NCBI RefSeq assembly: GCF_947493425.1
Contig: NZ_CANLRP010000050.1
Coordinates: 1-46,980 of the forward strand
Reading direction: 5' to 3'
Length of the DNA stretch: 46,980 nucleotides
Source: an uncultured Microscilla sp.
GTDB lineage: Bacteria; Bacteroidota; Bacteroidia; Cytophagales; Microscillaceae
Numbering within the stretch: position 1 is the first letter of the stretch; the number at the start of each line of letters is the position of its first letter. The position numbers were made by a program, and so were the translations under genes. The notes beneath the pieces are model-generated. The model made no database searches. It had not been told where the DNA came from and saw only the letters and a program-made list of their open reading frames with translations. Of the stretch, positions 27,181 through 35,160 are shown in pieces.

Positions 27181-27210
27181 TTGTATTTAGAGCACTTATT
27201 GGTAGCTTTG
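27181..27210 (+). promoter_or_regulatory. Bacteroidota-type promoter of the SDR gene
   Basis: TTG at 27181-27183, a 19-base spacer and an exact TAGCTTTG at 27203-27210. The predicted start of transcription near 27217 leaves about 28 bases before the ATG at 27245. Confidence 0.65.
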
Positions 27211-27244
27211 CACCTGATTTGCTATTCTCAAAAACATTTTTCAA

Positions 27245-28180
27245 ATGCAAAAAATACTCATTACTGGTTCCAACGGTTTATTAGGCCAAAAGCTCCAGCA
27301 ATTACTTATTACGTCGCCTTATAATACTACAGTAGAAGTACTGGCTACTTCGCGTGGCAACAATCGTTGCTCTATCACCAGTGCCAACCTGCGCTACCAG
27401 TCCATGGACATTACCAACCGTGAAGAAATAATAGCCACCCTGACCGAGTTTAAACCAGATGCTGTGATACACACTGCTGCCATGACCCAGGTTGATGACT
27501 GTGAGACTCAACGTGACTTGTGCTGGCAGCTCAATGTAAACAGTGTAGAGTATTTGATAGAGGCTTGCCAACAGTTAAAGCAAGCAGGACAGGCGCCTTT
27601 CTTAGTTCATTTGTCTACCGACTTTATATTTGATGGGGCAGCTGGTCCTTACCACGAAGAAGCCACCGCCAACCCGGTAAGTTATTATGGCGAAAGTAAA
27701 CTAGCCGCTGAACAGGCTTTACTGGCAAGCAATATACAGTGGAGCATTGCTCGTACCGTGCTGGTGTATGGTATAACCGAGGCTATGAGTCGCTCGAACA
27801 TCATTTTGTGGGTAAAAAAATCGCTTGAAGAGGGCAAAACCATTCATGTAGTAGATGACCAATGGCGCACGCCTACCCTTGCCGAAGACCTTGCGATGGG
27901 GTGCTTTTTGATGGCCGACAAGAAAATTAGTGGTATTTTTAACATATCGGGCAAAGATTTTCTGACGCCCTACGAAATGGCGATTAAAACCGCAAAATAC
28001 TTTAACCTTGATGCTTCATTAATTGTAAAAACTGATGCTTCACGGTTTTCGCAGCCTGCCAAAAGACCACCAAAAACTGGGTTTATTCTTGATAAAGCAA
28101 TCCAACAACTCAATTATGCACCGCGTTCGTTCGATGAAGGCATTGCCATTCTTGATCAACAGCTCAAGGCCACAGTATAG
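27245..28180 (+). CDS. RmlD-like SDR family NAD(P)-dependent oxidoreductase
   Basis: A 311-residue extended short-chain dehydrogenase/reductase, most like dTDP-4-dehydrorhamnose reductase (RmlD). The nucleotide-binding motif is ITGSNGLLGQ (G8, G11, G14). The catalytic Thr region is STDFIFDG (124-131) and the YxxxK pair is Tyr148/Lys152 in YYGESKLAAE. QWRTPTLAEDLAMG and GIFNISGKDFLTPYEMA are typical of the RmlD substrate half. No other rhamnose genes (rmlABC) are adjacent, so it may act on another nucleotide sugar or on a different substrate. It has an excellent promoter match at 27181-27210 and is expressed divergently from the methyltransferase. Confidence 0.87.
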   Translation: MQKILITGSNGLLGQKLQQLLITSPYNTTVEVLATSRGNNRCSITSANLRYQSMDITNREEIIATLTEFKPDAVIHTAAMTQVDDCETQRDLCWQLNVNSVEYLIEACQQLKQAGQAPFLVHLSTDFIFDGAAGPYHEEATANPVSYYGESKLAAEQALLASNIQWSIARTVLVYGITEAMSRSNIILWVKKSLEEGKTIHVVDDQWRTPTLAEDLAMGCFLMADKKISGIFNISGKDFLTPYEMAIKTAKYFNLDASLIVKTDASRFSQPAKRPPKTGFILDKAIQQLNYAPRSFDEGIAILDQQLKATV

Positions 28181-28480
28181 GGGTGGGCTACTATAAAGTA
28201 TGCCAGAAAATAGGGGTGTATGCGCGAAAATCTTGATATTGTTTAATCAATTTGCTTTTTTTTGCGTATACATTTCGCTATTTTTGTTGTTATAGCATTT
28301 TCTGCTCAATTTTTGTTCTTCCCAGTGATATATTATTTTAAATGAGCAAATTGAATCAATAAAGGCGGTTTTTGATGTTTTAAAAACCTAAATAATTTTA
28401 TTGATTTTTAATCGTACAAAAAAAAATGCGTGGAGCTTGTATGATTGTTAATTTGCCTAACCCTATAAGCTTTAGAAACA
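28181..28480. other. AT-rich leader region before the NACHT gene
   Basis: Contains a perfect 10-base inverted repeat (TCAATTTGCT at 28247-28256 and AGCAAATTGA at 28345-28354) with a loop of about 88 bases. No gene is convincing. A short open frame from 28426 overlaps the NACHT gene in another frame and is probably chance. Confidence 0.4.
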
Positions 28481-30166
28481 ATGAGCCTACAAGAAACAAA
28501 AAATGGGCTGTACGCTTACTACACAAAATACGAAATAAAGCGCGCACTCAAATACTATGTTCCTACGCACTGTCAGAATATAGCCCCCACCTTAGAGAAC
28601 AATCCTGACAATCAGTTTGCCTTTGTTACACGACAGTTATTGATTCCGTTTTTTATCAATCGCAACATCAAAGACTCGATGTACCGAGATAAGTTTTATA
28701 TCATTTTGGCAGAGGCCGGAATGGGTAAAACAACTTTTATGTTGAACTTGTACACCAAATACGCCGAAAAACTGGCAGATACCGATTATCAAATCAAAAT
28801 CTTTCCGTTGAGTTTTCCTAATGCAATGGAGCAGGTAGAGAAAATTCCAAAAGCAGAACGCCCCAATACCATTTTATTATTAGACGCATTTGACGAAGAC
28901 AGTGACGCTATCAAGGCTCATCAAAAAAGGCTGCACTACATTCTGCAAAAAGTGGCTGATTTTAAAGAAGTGGTTTTTACCTGTCGTACCCAGTTTTTTC
29001 CGCGCGAAGAAGAAGAATCAGGAGAAACTGGTCTGTTAAAGTTTAAATACAAAGAAAATACTTACCAGTTTCGAAAGCTTTACTTGTCTCCTTTCAACGA
29101 AGAAGACATCAAAACATACCTTAAGAAGAACTACTCGTTTTTGAACATTCTGAAGCGCAAAAAAGCCGAAAAAATAGTGTTGCACTCACCCAACCTCATG
29201 GTGCGCCCTATGTTGTTGCGCTATATTGACGACCTCATCAAAAGCCGGGACAATTACAGCTCTACTTATCAGATTTATACTGAACTGATTGCCAAATGGA
29301 TAGAACGTGAGGTACAACGCCGGGGAACAAACAAAGAAAAGTATCGCCGCGACTTGTACAAGTTTTCGCGTGAAGTGGCCATTGACATGTACACACACCG
29401 CAAGCGCCGAGGTGGTTTTGTGATTACTGATGATGAACTAAAAGTACTGGCTGAGCAAAACAATGTAGATTTGGGTACGCTTGAGCTCAAAACAAGGGCA
29501 TTGTTGCATATGAACACGTTGCATCAGTGTACTTTTGCCCACAAATCTATCCTGGAGTATTTCCTGGTAACCGAGGCTTTTTATAATCTACAGTTTGCCA
29601 AACAGCTCGACCTGAGCGACCTGGAACAGGGCGAACAATTGCGTAAAGAAATGTTTTTTGAGAAAGCCAAATCGTTATTTGGACGCTATAAAACCTATGA
29701 TTCAGGCAAGAGCAAGGATTTTGTGAATATAAAACCTGCCGAGCTCGAAAAAATCAAACACGCGGCATTGCTTAAGATAGATGCCCACGATGTACAGGTA
29801 TTGCGTACTTTCAAGAGCTTGGGTTTGTTGCAAATCAACGATATTCAAATAGATGTTGATCAGCTAGACCAGTTCTTGTACCAAAACCACTTGGACTTAA
29901 GTGCCAAAGGTTTGACCCAAATCAGTGATCTTCAGTTTTTGACCAACCTGGAAAAACTGGATTTGAGTAATAACCAAATTACTGACTTGACGCCGCTTAA
30001 AAATCTGAAGCGTTTAAAGCAGCTTAATTTGTACTCAAATAAGGTAAAAGATATAAGCATTTTGAGCGAATTATCCAACCTCGAAGAGGTCAACATTCAG
30101 GAGAACCCCATAGACCCACATACGTCGGGCAACGTGAGTGGCTCTTATGCCGAGGTAGCGCTTTAG
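28481..30166 (+). CDS. NACHT NTPase with C-terminal leucine-rich repeats (NLR-like)
   Basis: A 561-residue cytoplasmic STAND NTPase. A short N-terminal segment of about 70 residues, of no recognised family, precedes the NACHT core: Walker A in AEAGMGKTT (78-86), Walker B in TILLLDAFDED (130-140, the DxFDE form typical of NACHT) and a sensor-like Arg in FTCRTQFFP. The winged-helix signature is FAHKSILEYFLVTEAF (around 360). Residues 467-561 form four 22-residue leucine-rich repeats of the LxxLxxLxLSxNxIxDLxxLxxL type. Bacterial NACHT proteins are known to include antiphage sensors, with the C-terminal repeats as the likely ligand detector. Here the repeat array is very short and no separate effector domain is obvious. 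The gene stands alone and ends at a strong terminator. Confidence 0.88.
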   Translation: MSLQETKNGLYAYYTKYEIKRALKYYVPTHCQNIAPTLENNPDNQFAFVTRQLLIPFFINRNIKDSMYRDKFYIILAEAGMGKTTFMLNLYTKYAEKLADTDYQIKIFPLSFPNAMEQVEKIPKAERPNTILLLDAFDEDSDAIKAHQKRLHYILQKVADFKEVVFTCRTQFFPREEEESGETGLLKFKYKENTYQFRKLYLSPFNEEDIKTYLKKNYSFLNILKRKKAEKIVLHSPNLMVRPMLLRYIDDLIKSRDNYSSTYQIYTELIAKWIEREVQRRGTNKEKYRRDLYKFSREVAIDMYTHRKRRGGFVITDDELKVLAEQNNVDLGTLELKTRALLHMNTLHQCTFAHKSILEYFLVTEAFYNLQFAKQLDLSDLEQGEQLRKEMFFEKAKSLFGRYKTYDSGKSKDFVNIKPAELEKIKHAALLKIDAHDVQVLRTFKSLGLLQINDIQIDVDQLDQFLYQNHLDLSAKGLTQISDLQFLTNLEKLDLSNNQITDLTPLKNLKRLKQLNLYSNKVKDISILSELSNLEEVNIQENPIDPHTSGNVSGSYAEVAL

Positions 30167-30190
30167 CGAATAGCAGAAATAAAACAAAAT

Positions 30191-30230
30191 AAAAAACGAG
30201 TGATGGAACCAATACTGTCACTCGTTTTTT
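30191..30230 (+). terminator. Rho-independent terminator of the NACHT-LRR gene
   Basis: Perfect 13-base-pair stem AAAAAACGAGTGA / TCACTCGTTTTTT around a 14-base loop, ending in a T run on the plus strand. Confidence 0.88.
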
Positions 30231-30354
30231 TATGCTTCTTACTTTCGATTGCCCACCTTTTTTGAATTCCTGCCTTGTATTCAACCTTCGTTTGGTCATA
30301 ATGCCTATATTCGTGTTTTTATGCATCCAAATTGATTACACAAAATATAAAATT

Positions 30355-32343
30355 ATGCAAAAAACACTATTCCTGCTATTTACTTTGTGGTGGGTTTTTG
30401 GCGTAAGCCATGCCCAAAAACCCGATACTACCCGGTGGTCGATAACGATGGGTACAAAACAAGTAGGCTTTTTGAAAAAATGGAAAAATGTAGATGACAC
30501 CTTCTCCGAATGGCGTCAGTTCAATGACCGGGGGCGAGGCGATAGCACAGTAGGTACTTACAGTTACGACAAAGATGGTTACATTACCATGATAGATGCA
30601 CGAGGGGTAGATTATTATAAAAAGCCAGTATACGAAAGGTATGGTTTTAAACGGGATGAGGCTTTTTGGGAAAATAATGTAGAAAAGGGCAAAGAAGGGG
30701 TGCGAAAAAAAGCACAATATGTAGCCCTCAATATTTCGGTGGGCACTTCATACCAGGCTTATTTTAACCACCCTAAACGCGTCATTCAGCATTTGCCCAG
30801 TGGTAGTTCTACCCTTAAGGTGTTGCAAAATCATATTTTACGCGATGGCAGAAAAATAAAGCTGGTGAGAATAAGTGGGCTGGGACTGGCACCCAATTAT
30901 ATATGGCTGAACAAGAATAATGAGTTTTTTGCTGCTCCGGGCGAGTGGTTTTCTATGGTCAAGCTGGGCTATGAGGGCTTTATCAAAGAATTGTACAAGA
31001 TTATAAAAATGTACCGTGATAGTTATTACAAAGAGCTGGCCTCTCAACTGCGCCATAAGATCGCCAAAGGGTTGCTTATTACCAATGCCCAGGTGTTTGA
31101 CCCAGTGTCTGGTAAACTGCACCCTAAAAGTAGTATTTTAATCGCTAAAAGTAAGATTCAACAAGTAGCTTATGGCAAAAAACTGAAGGCTCCTGAAGGC
31201 TACCAAACGATCAATGCCAGAGGGAAGTTTGCCATGCCTGGCTTGTGGGACATGCACGTGCACTACACCAGCGAAACCGACGGGTTGCTACACCTTGCTT
31301 GTGGGGTAACCAATGTACGCGACATGGGCAACAGTGAGGCATTGCTTGCCCGCAAAAAGGCTATAGAGGCGGGTACAGTACTGGGACCACGTATTCAGGC
31401 AATGGCTGGCTTTATAGATGGAGCAGGCAAATATGCAGGTCCCATAGGTAGCAAAGTACACAATGTAAAAGAAGGCATTGCGGCGGTGCAGGCGTATGCC
31501 AATAAAGGGTATCAGCAAATTAAGTTGTATAGCTCTTTGAAACCCGAATGGGTAAAGCCACTTGCCGAAGAAGCTCATCGCCTCAAAATGAGGGTAAGTG
31601 GACACATTCCATCGTTTATGCTTGCCGAAGAAGCGGTAAAGGCGGGCTACAATGAAATACAGCACGCCAATATGCTGTTTTTAAACTTTTATGGCAAAAA
31701 ACTAGATACTCGTACCCCTGTCAGGTTTAGCGCGGTGGCACAACGCGGGCATCAATTTGATTTTGACTCGCCCCAGTTGAAGGCATTTGTACAATTGCTT
31801 AAGCAAAAAAATGTAGTGATTGACCCCACAGTTACTATATTTGAAAATATGTTTGTAGGCGCCAAAGGTGAGTTTCGTCCTTCGATGAAAAGAGTAGCCA
31901 AACGTTTGCCTTTGAACATACAGCGCGCTATGAAGGCTGGCTCATCGCTTGAAGTACCCGAAGGTCAGGGAGCTAATTACGAAAAATCTTTTGCCAATAT
32001 GCTCAAAATGGTAAAAGTAATGCACCAAAATAACATCACGGTAGTGCCGGGTACCGATAGTTTTGTGGGTTTTACTTTGCATCGTGAACTTGAAAATTAT
32101 GTAAAAGCGGGTATTCCGGCAGCAGAGGTACTCAAAATGGCCACCATTACCTCGGCAAAGGTGGCAGGTCAAGCCACCAACTATGGTACTATAGCCAAGG
32201 GCAAAGCTGCTGACATTATCTTGATCAGTGGTAACCCACTCAAAAACATTGCAGATGTGGGCAAAGTAGCCATTACGATCAAAAACCAAGATATTTACTA
32301 CACCAAAGAGTTGTTCAAAGCGGTATCTGTGAAGTATTTTTAA
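30355..32343 (+). CDS. Secreted amidohydrolase family protein
   Basis: A 662-residue exported metal-dependent hydrolase. A signal peptide (MQKTLFLLFTLWWVFGVSHAQ) is followed by an N-terminal region of about 225 residues with beta-rich, Tyr-rich sequence that I do not recognise, and then the amidohydrolase domain. Metal ligands are visible: HVH (His301, His303) in LWDMHVHYTSE, a possible bridging Lys in IKLYSS, His in VSGHIPS and EIQHANML, and the final Asp in PGTDSF. The C-terminal GKAADIILISGNPLKNI closes the small beta-sandwich, typical of the imidazolonepropionase/prolidase-like secreted branch. The start at 30355 is chosen because it opens the signal peptide; an upstream ATG at 30232 would begin inside the end of the preceding terminator. 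Substrate unknown. Confidence 0.88.
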   Translation: MQKTLFLLFTLWWVFGVSHAQKPDTTRWSITMGTKQVGFLKKWKNVDDTFSEWRQFNDRGRGDSTVGTYSYDKDGYITMIDARGVDYYKKPVYERYGFKRDEAFWENNVEKGKEGVRKKAQYVALNISVGTSYQAYFNHPKRVIQHLPSGSSTLKVLQNHILRDGRKIKLVRISGLGLAPNYIWLNKNNEFFAAPGEWFSMVKLGYEGFIKELYKIIKMYRDSYYKELASQLRHKIAKGLLITNAQVFDPVSGKLHPKSSILIAKSKIQQVAYGKKLKAPEGYQTINARGKFAMPGLWDMHVHYTSETDGLLHLACGVTNVRDMGNSEALLARKKAIEAGTVLGPRIQAMAGFIDGAGKYAGPIGSKVHNVKEGIAAVQAYANKGYQQIKLYSSLKPEWVKPLAEEAHRLKMRVSGHIPSFMLAEEAVKAGYNEIQHANMLFLNFYGKKLDTRTPVRFSAVAQRGHQFDFDSPQLKAFVQLLKQKNVVIDPTVTIFENMFVGAKGEFRPSMKRVAKRLPLNIQRAMKAGSSLEVPEGQGANYEKSFANMLKMVKVMHQNNITVVPGTDSFVGFTLHRELENYVKAGIPAAEVLKMATITSAKVAGQATNYGTIAKGKAADIILISGNPLKNIADVGKVAITIKNQDIYYTKELFKAVSVKYF

Positions 32344-32765
32344 TAGATAGCTTTTTAACTTGTAGTTTTTTACTTTTCGAAAAATTAAGAAAAACTGTAT
32401 ACAATTGACGCTCAATTATTGGAGTTATAAGTGTTTGAAAATAATTGTGTTATACAATTGATAGTTGCTTATAAACCAAGCCTGTGAGCTCAGGGTGGCC
32501 AAACAGGTGAAGACTTACGGTACCGATTGATTACATCAGTATCCAAGTCCATGCCTGCGAAGGCTACCAACTTAGGAATGGTGAGAAATTAAATTACCAT
32601 TCTTGAGGTAGAGGTTTTGTTTTGAGACGAGGCTATTTTTTGCGCCCATAGCAGCGCTACGGGCAATAAAAATAACGAAGTATCAAGGCGCAAGATCACC
32701 TCTCAGAGTGTAAATTTATTTTGACACCGTTCCTTAGATAAACCAAAATAACAAAAATTAAAACA
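32344..32765. other. Intergenic gap with palindromic element
   Basis: Contains a degenerate copy of the dispersed motif (ACCGATTGATTACATCAGT near 32522) and element B (32571-32737). No gene. Confidence 0.55.
32571..32737 (+). repeat. Palindromic MITE-like element, family 1, copy B (167 bp)
   Basis: Nearly identical to 1096-1262 and in the same orientation. Terminal inverted repeats: CTTAGGAATGGTGAGAAA at the left and, inverted at the right end, CTAAGGAACGGTGTCAAA. The centre is CATAGCAGCGCTACG. The right end lies 28 bases before the start codon of the enoyl-CoA hydratase gene, so that gene's promoter must lie inside or across the element. Confidence 0.85.
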
Positions 32766-33587
32766 ATGAATTATACCAAAGAACAAACTGCCAACCTGCA
32801 AGAACAAACTTTTGCTTACATTACAGTAGAAGAAAAAGACCATTTATTGACTATTACATTGAATCGCCCCAAGGCACGCAATGCGATGAGCCCTACTATG
32901 ATACGTGAGTATGCCTATGCCATGAGCTATGCTCACCACCATGCGCATATTTGGGCAGTAGTGTTTGCTGCCAATGGACAGGTATGGTGTGCCGGAGCCG
33001 ACCTTAAGGCTATGCGAGGCAAAGAAGAAGCCAACGACAGTACTGTTCCTACGCCTGATACTCCTATAGTGATGGCAGAGTTATTTACCAAAATTCATAA
33101 ACCTGTAATAGCTAAAGTACACGCACCAGTATATGCTGGAGGCTTTTTGCTTATTGGAGGGTGTACTTATGTGGTGTCTACCGAAGAGGCCACTTTTACC
33201 TTACCTGAAGTAAAACGTGGGTTGTTTCCTTTTCAGGTAATGGCAAGCCTGATGAAGTTTATGCCTTCCCGTCAAGTACTTGATTTTTGTATCAGGGCTA
33301 AAAGCCTAAGCGCTCAGGAAGCCTTGGAAGCGGGTTTGGTTACTCAGTTGGCAGCACCCGACAAGCTCGACGAAGCTGTAGATGCTTTGGTACAAGAGAT
33401 TTTTGCCAACTCGCCCTCAGCAGTACGTTTGGGGCTTAAGGCGTTTGACGAAATGAGAAGCATCAGCGAGAGCGAGCAACAGGCCTACCTTGCCAAAATG
33501 TTGGGGCAAACCATTATGACCAAGGATGCCCAGGAAGGACTTAAGGCTTTTGCCGAAAAACGTGCGCCTGCCTGGACAGGAGAGTAG
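32766..33587 (+). CDS. Enoyl-CoA hydratase/isomerase family protein
   Basis: A 273-residue crotonase-fold enzyme acting on an acyl-CoA thioester. ITLNRPKARNAMSPTMIREY (about 30-49) and the oxyanion-hole segment VWCAGADLKAMRG are hallmark sequences. The second hole is PVYAGGFLLIGGCTYVV, where the more usual AxGGG is relaxed. LPEVKRGLFPFQVMASLMKFMPSRQVLDF and AQEALEAGLVTQLAAPDKLDEAV complete the domain. The exact reaction (hydratase, isomerase, or another crotonase activity) cannot be read from the sequence: the glutamate in LPEVKRGLFP is present. No fatty-acid-oxidation genes are adjacent. The start follows directly on a palindromic element, and a REP-like hairpin lies just past the stop. Confidence 0.88.
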   Translation: MNYTKEQTANLQEQTFAYITVEEKDHLLTITLNRPKARNAMSPTMIREYAYAMSYAHHHAHIWAVVFAANGQVWCAGADLKAMRGKEEANDSTVPTPDTPIVMAELFTKIHKPVIAKVHAPVYAGGFLLIGGCTYVVSTEEATFTLPEVKRGLFPFQVMASLMKFMPSRQVLDFCIRAKSLSAQEALEAGLVTQLAAPDKLDEAVDALVQEIFANSPSAVRLGLKAFDEMRSISESEQQAYLAKMLGQTIMTKDAQEGLKAFAEKRAPAWTGE

Positions 33588-33607
33588 GAGAGGATATATT
33601 AGCCAGC

Positions 33608-33637
33608 ACCTACCAGGTGTCTCAAAACCTGGTAGGT
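33608..33637. repeat. REP-like palindrome 3
   Basis: Arms ACCTACCAGGTGT and AAACCTGGTAGGT, 20 bases past the stop of the enoyl-CoA hydratase gene and between convergent genes. Same design as 13601-13635 and 21664-21694. Confidence 0.65.
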
Positions 33638-33701
33638 ATAAATAATTATAAAATACCTATTGATATTAATTCAAGTGGTGGAGTACTTGGGCTTCAGGGT
33701 A

Positions 33702-34283
33702 TCACATAAAAAGAAGAATGATAAACAATACCAAAAACACGATGCCTGTTACCAAAAAATATTTTGCTATGGCAGCTTGTGGGTCTTCCCACACTTGTAT
33801 TCTTACACTTTTGGGGTTATAATATACGCCTTTACTGAGTGACTTTTCGCCGTAAATCTCTAGGTAAAGTGAATCGTTTTTTTGACGGTTTTTAAATATC
33901 CACGATTCCGATTCTTCTTTTTCTGTCCAGGTACCGTCAGAGTCTCGTCCTGATTCCCACCAATATTCGTTTTCAAACTCATTGATGCGACGGTCTTCAC
34001 TATCGTACATCTCAGCCATTAGGTATATAAAATCACCGTTGACATGGGTCATGTGAGGGTAAACCGACATTGTTAAACTGTAGATGCCTACTTTTTTCTT
34101 CACAGGAAATGAGGGAGTTACCAATGGCTTGGTTTTGCTGAGAGAGTCTATAGGCAGCTGAACATCGGCTACTTTGCGGCGTTTGGTAGTTTTGAAACTT
34201 ACAAATAAACAGGCCACGAAAATAAATAAAAACAACAGTCTGGTAAATAGTTTATCGCTGATTTTTCCTGCCATAAAGTTCAA
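33702..34283 (-). CDS. Two-TM hypothetical membrane protein
   Basis: A 193-residue protein of unknown function. One hydrophobic segment near the N terminus (LFTRLLFLFIFVACLFVSF) and one at the very C terminus (YFLVTGIVFLVLFIILLFM) bracket an extracytoplasmic domain of about 130 residues rich in Tyr, Trp, Asp and Glu. The segment FENEYWWESGRDSDGTWTEK, followed by charged residues and then KGVYYNPKSVRIQVW, reminds me of the beta-rich extracytoplasmic region of DUF4178-type membrane proteins of Bacteroidota; this is a loose resemblance only. Convergent with the enoyl-CoA hydratase gene. The small leader-peptide gene lies 0.28 kb upstream on the same strand but is separated by a terminator-like hairpin. 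The start could also be the Met at residue 4 (MAGKISD). Confidence 0.6.
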   Translation of the reverse strand: MNFMAGKISDKLFTRLLFLFIFVACLFVSFKTTKRRKVADVQLPIDSLSKTKPLVTPSFPVKKKVGIYSLTMSVYPHMTHVNGDFIYLMAEMYDSEDRRINEFENEYWWESGRDSDGTWTEKEESESWIFKNRQKNDSLYLEIYGEKSLSKGVYYNPKSVRIQVWEDPQAAIAKYFLVTGIVFLVLFIILLFM

Positions 34284-34391
34284 CGTTTGAATGAGGAATG
34301 TTAGAGTACTTAAAAATGGAGTTTTTGGAGCAGAAAAGCAAGCAGTAGAGGTAATAAAGTAAGAGGTAGGAAGGGAGAGAAGGGCAAAAAT

Positions 34392-34452
34392 AAAACTTGT
34401 CTAAGCGAGAGGTGAGGCGTGATACACTCAACAATACACTTAGACAAGTTTT
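34392..34452. terminator. Strong hairpin, probable terminator
   Basis: Perfect 14-base-pair stem AAAACTTGTCTAAG / CTTAGACAAGTTTT with a 33-base loop. T-rich tails follow in both directions. On the minus strand it lies downstream of the small gene at 34567-34773. Confidence 0.65.
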
Positions 34453-34566
34453 TAGGGTTTCGCAGGGTTTGGGTTAATTAGTTGTGTATGTAAAGCTGTA
34501 ATATTTATCGTTCAAAAAGTTTTACAATATCAACAGCTCCCTTTCTGCTTTATTACTAAATCAACA

Positions 34567-34773
34567 TTAAAAAGCAGTGTTAATTTCATCGTCTACATCT
34601 GCACGGCCAGTGTCGTCATCGTCTTTAGGTGGAAAGCCCAACATAAACATAGGACCAAAACTTCCTGGGCCGAATGGGTTCTTTTTGGGGTTAAATCCTC
34701 CTTTAATGTCTCTCAAGTTGTAGTTAGATAATTGGTCTTGAATATTCCCAAAGTTTTTTAAACTTCTTTTCAT
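34567..34773 (-). CDS. Small double-glycine leader peptide (bacteriocin/RiPP-like)
   Basis: A 68-residue product that looks like a precursor peptide. Residues 1-26 (MKRSLKNFGNIQDQLSNYNL, then RDIKGG) match the double-glycine leader pattern, with spaced hydrophobic residues (Leu5, Phe8, Ile11, Leu15, Leu20, Ile23) before Gly25-Gly26, where C39-type peptidases cut. The remaining 42 residues are Pro/Gly/Phe-rich and then strongly acidic, without cysteine and with only one Ser and two Thr, so a lanthipeptide is unlikely. No modifying enzyme, C39 transporter or immunity gene is adjacent, so processing machinery would have to be elsewhere. The start is the only ATG. The call rests on the leader pattern alone. 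Confidence 0.6.
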   Translation of the reverse strand: MKRSLKNFGNIQDQLSNYNLRDIKGGFNPKKNPFGPGSFGPMFMLGFPPKDDDDTGRADVDDEINTAF

Positions 34774-35160
34774 TATAATCAGTTTTAAAAGTTAAAAAGT
34801 GTGATATACCTTGCAATAAGCATTCGCAAGTTAATTTTTTTTATGAGAAAACAAAGAAATTGGAGCTAAATCTTCGGTTTGCCCATAGATGTTTTAACAA
34901 ATAAATAACATTTTCTTATGCTTTATTTGGGTATTTTGCGCTGTTTTGGAATAAAAGACTATTTATAAGTATTAATACTTATAAAATGAATTTACCCTAC
35001 CTAAAATAGTTATCTGTTTCTTTATTTTTTGTAGTACTTTTTGAGGATATTGCGCTCAATTGAAGGGGGTTATGTATATTTTCAGAGATTTATAATGCAA
35101 TGAGTATACATACTCCTTAAAAATATGATTATAAGAAGAACTCTGTAAAAAAAACATGCA
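34774..35160. other. AT-rich divergent intergenic gap
   Basis: About 390 bases between the leader-peptide gene and the FHA gene, very AT-rich. No gene or exact promoter match is visible. Confidence 0.45.

Noticed and set aside
28426..28608. A 60-codon frame overlapping the start of the NACHT gene
   Set aside because: It overlaps the NACHT-LRR gene by about 130 bases in another frame, and its product has no recognisable feature, so a translated leader is not supported.
28481..30166. LRR protein as an internalin-like secreted adhesin
   Set aside because: There is no signal peptide or surface anchor, and the Walker A/B motifs and winged-helix signature show a cytoplasmic NACHT NTPase.
34567..34773. 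Lanthipeptide or thiopeptide precursor
   Set aside because: The core after Gly-Gly has no cysteine, one Ser and two Thr, and no modifying enzyme is nearby.
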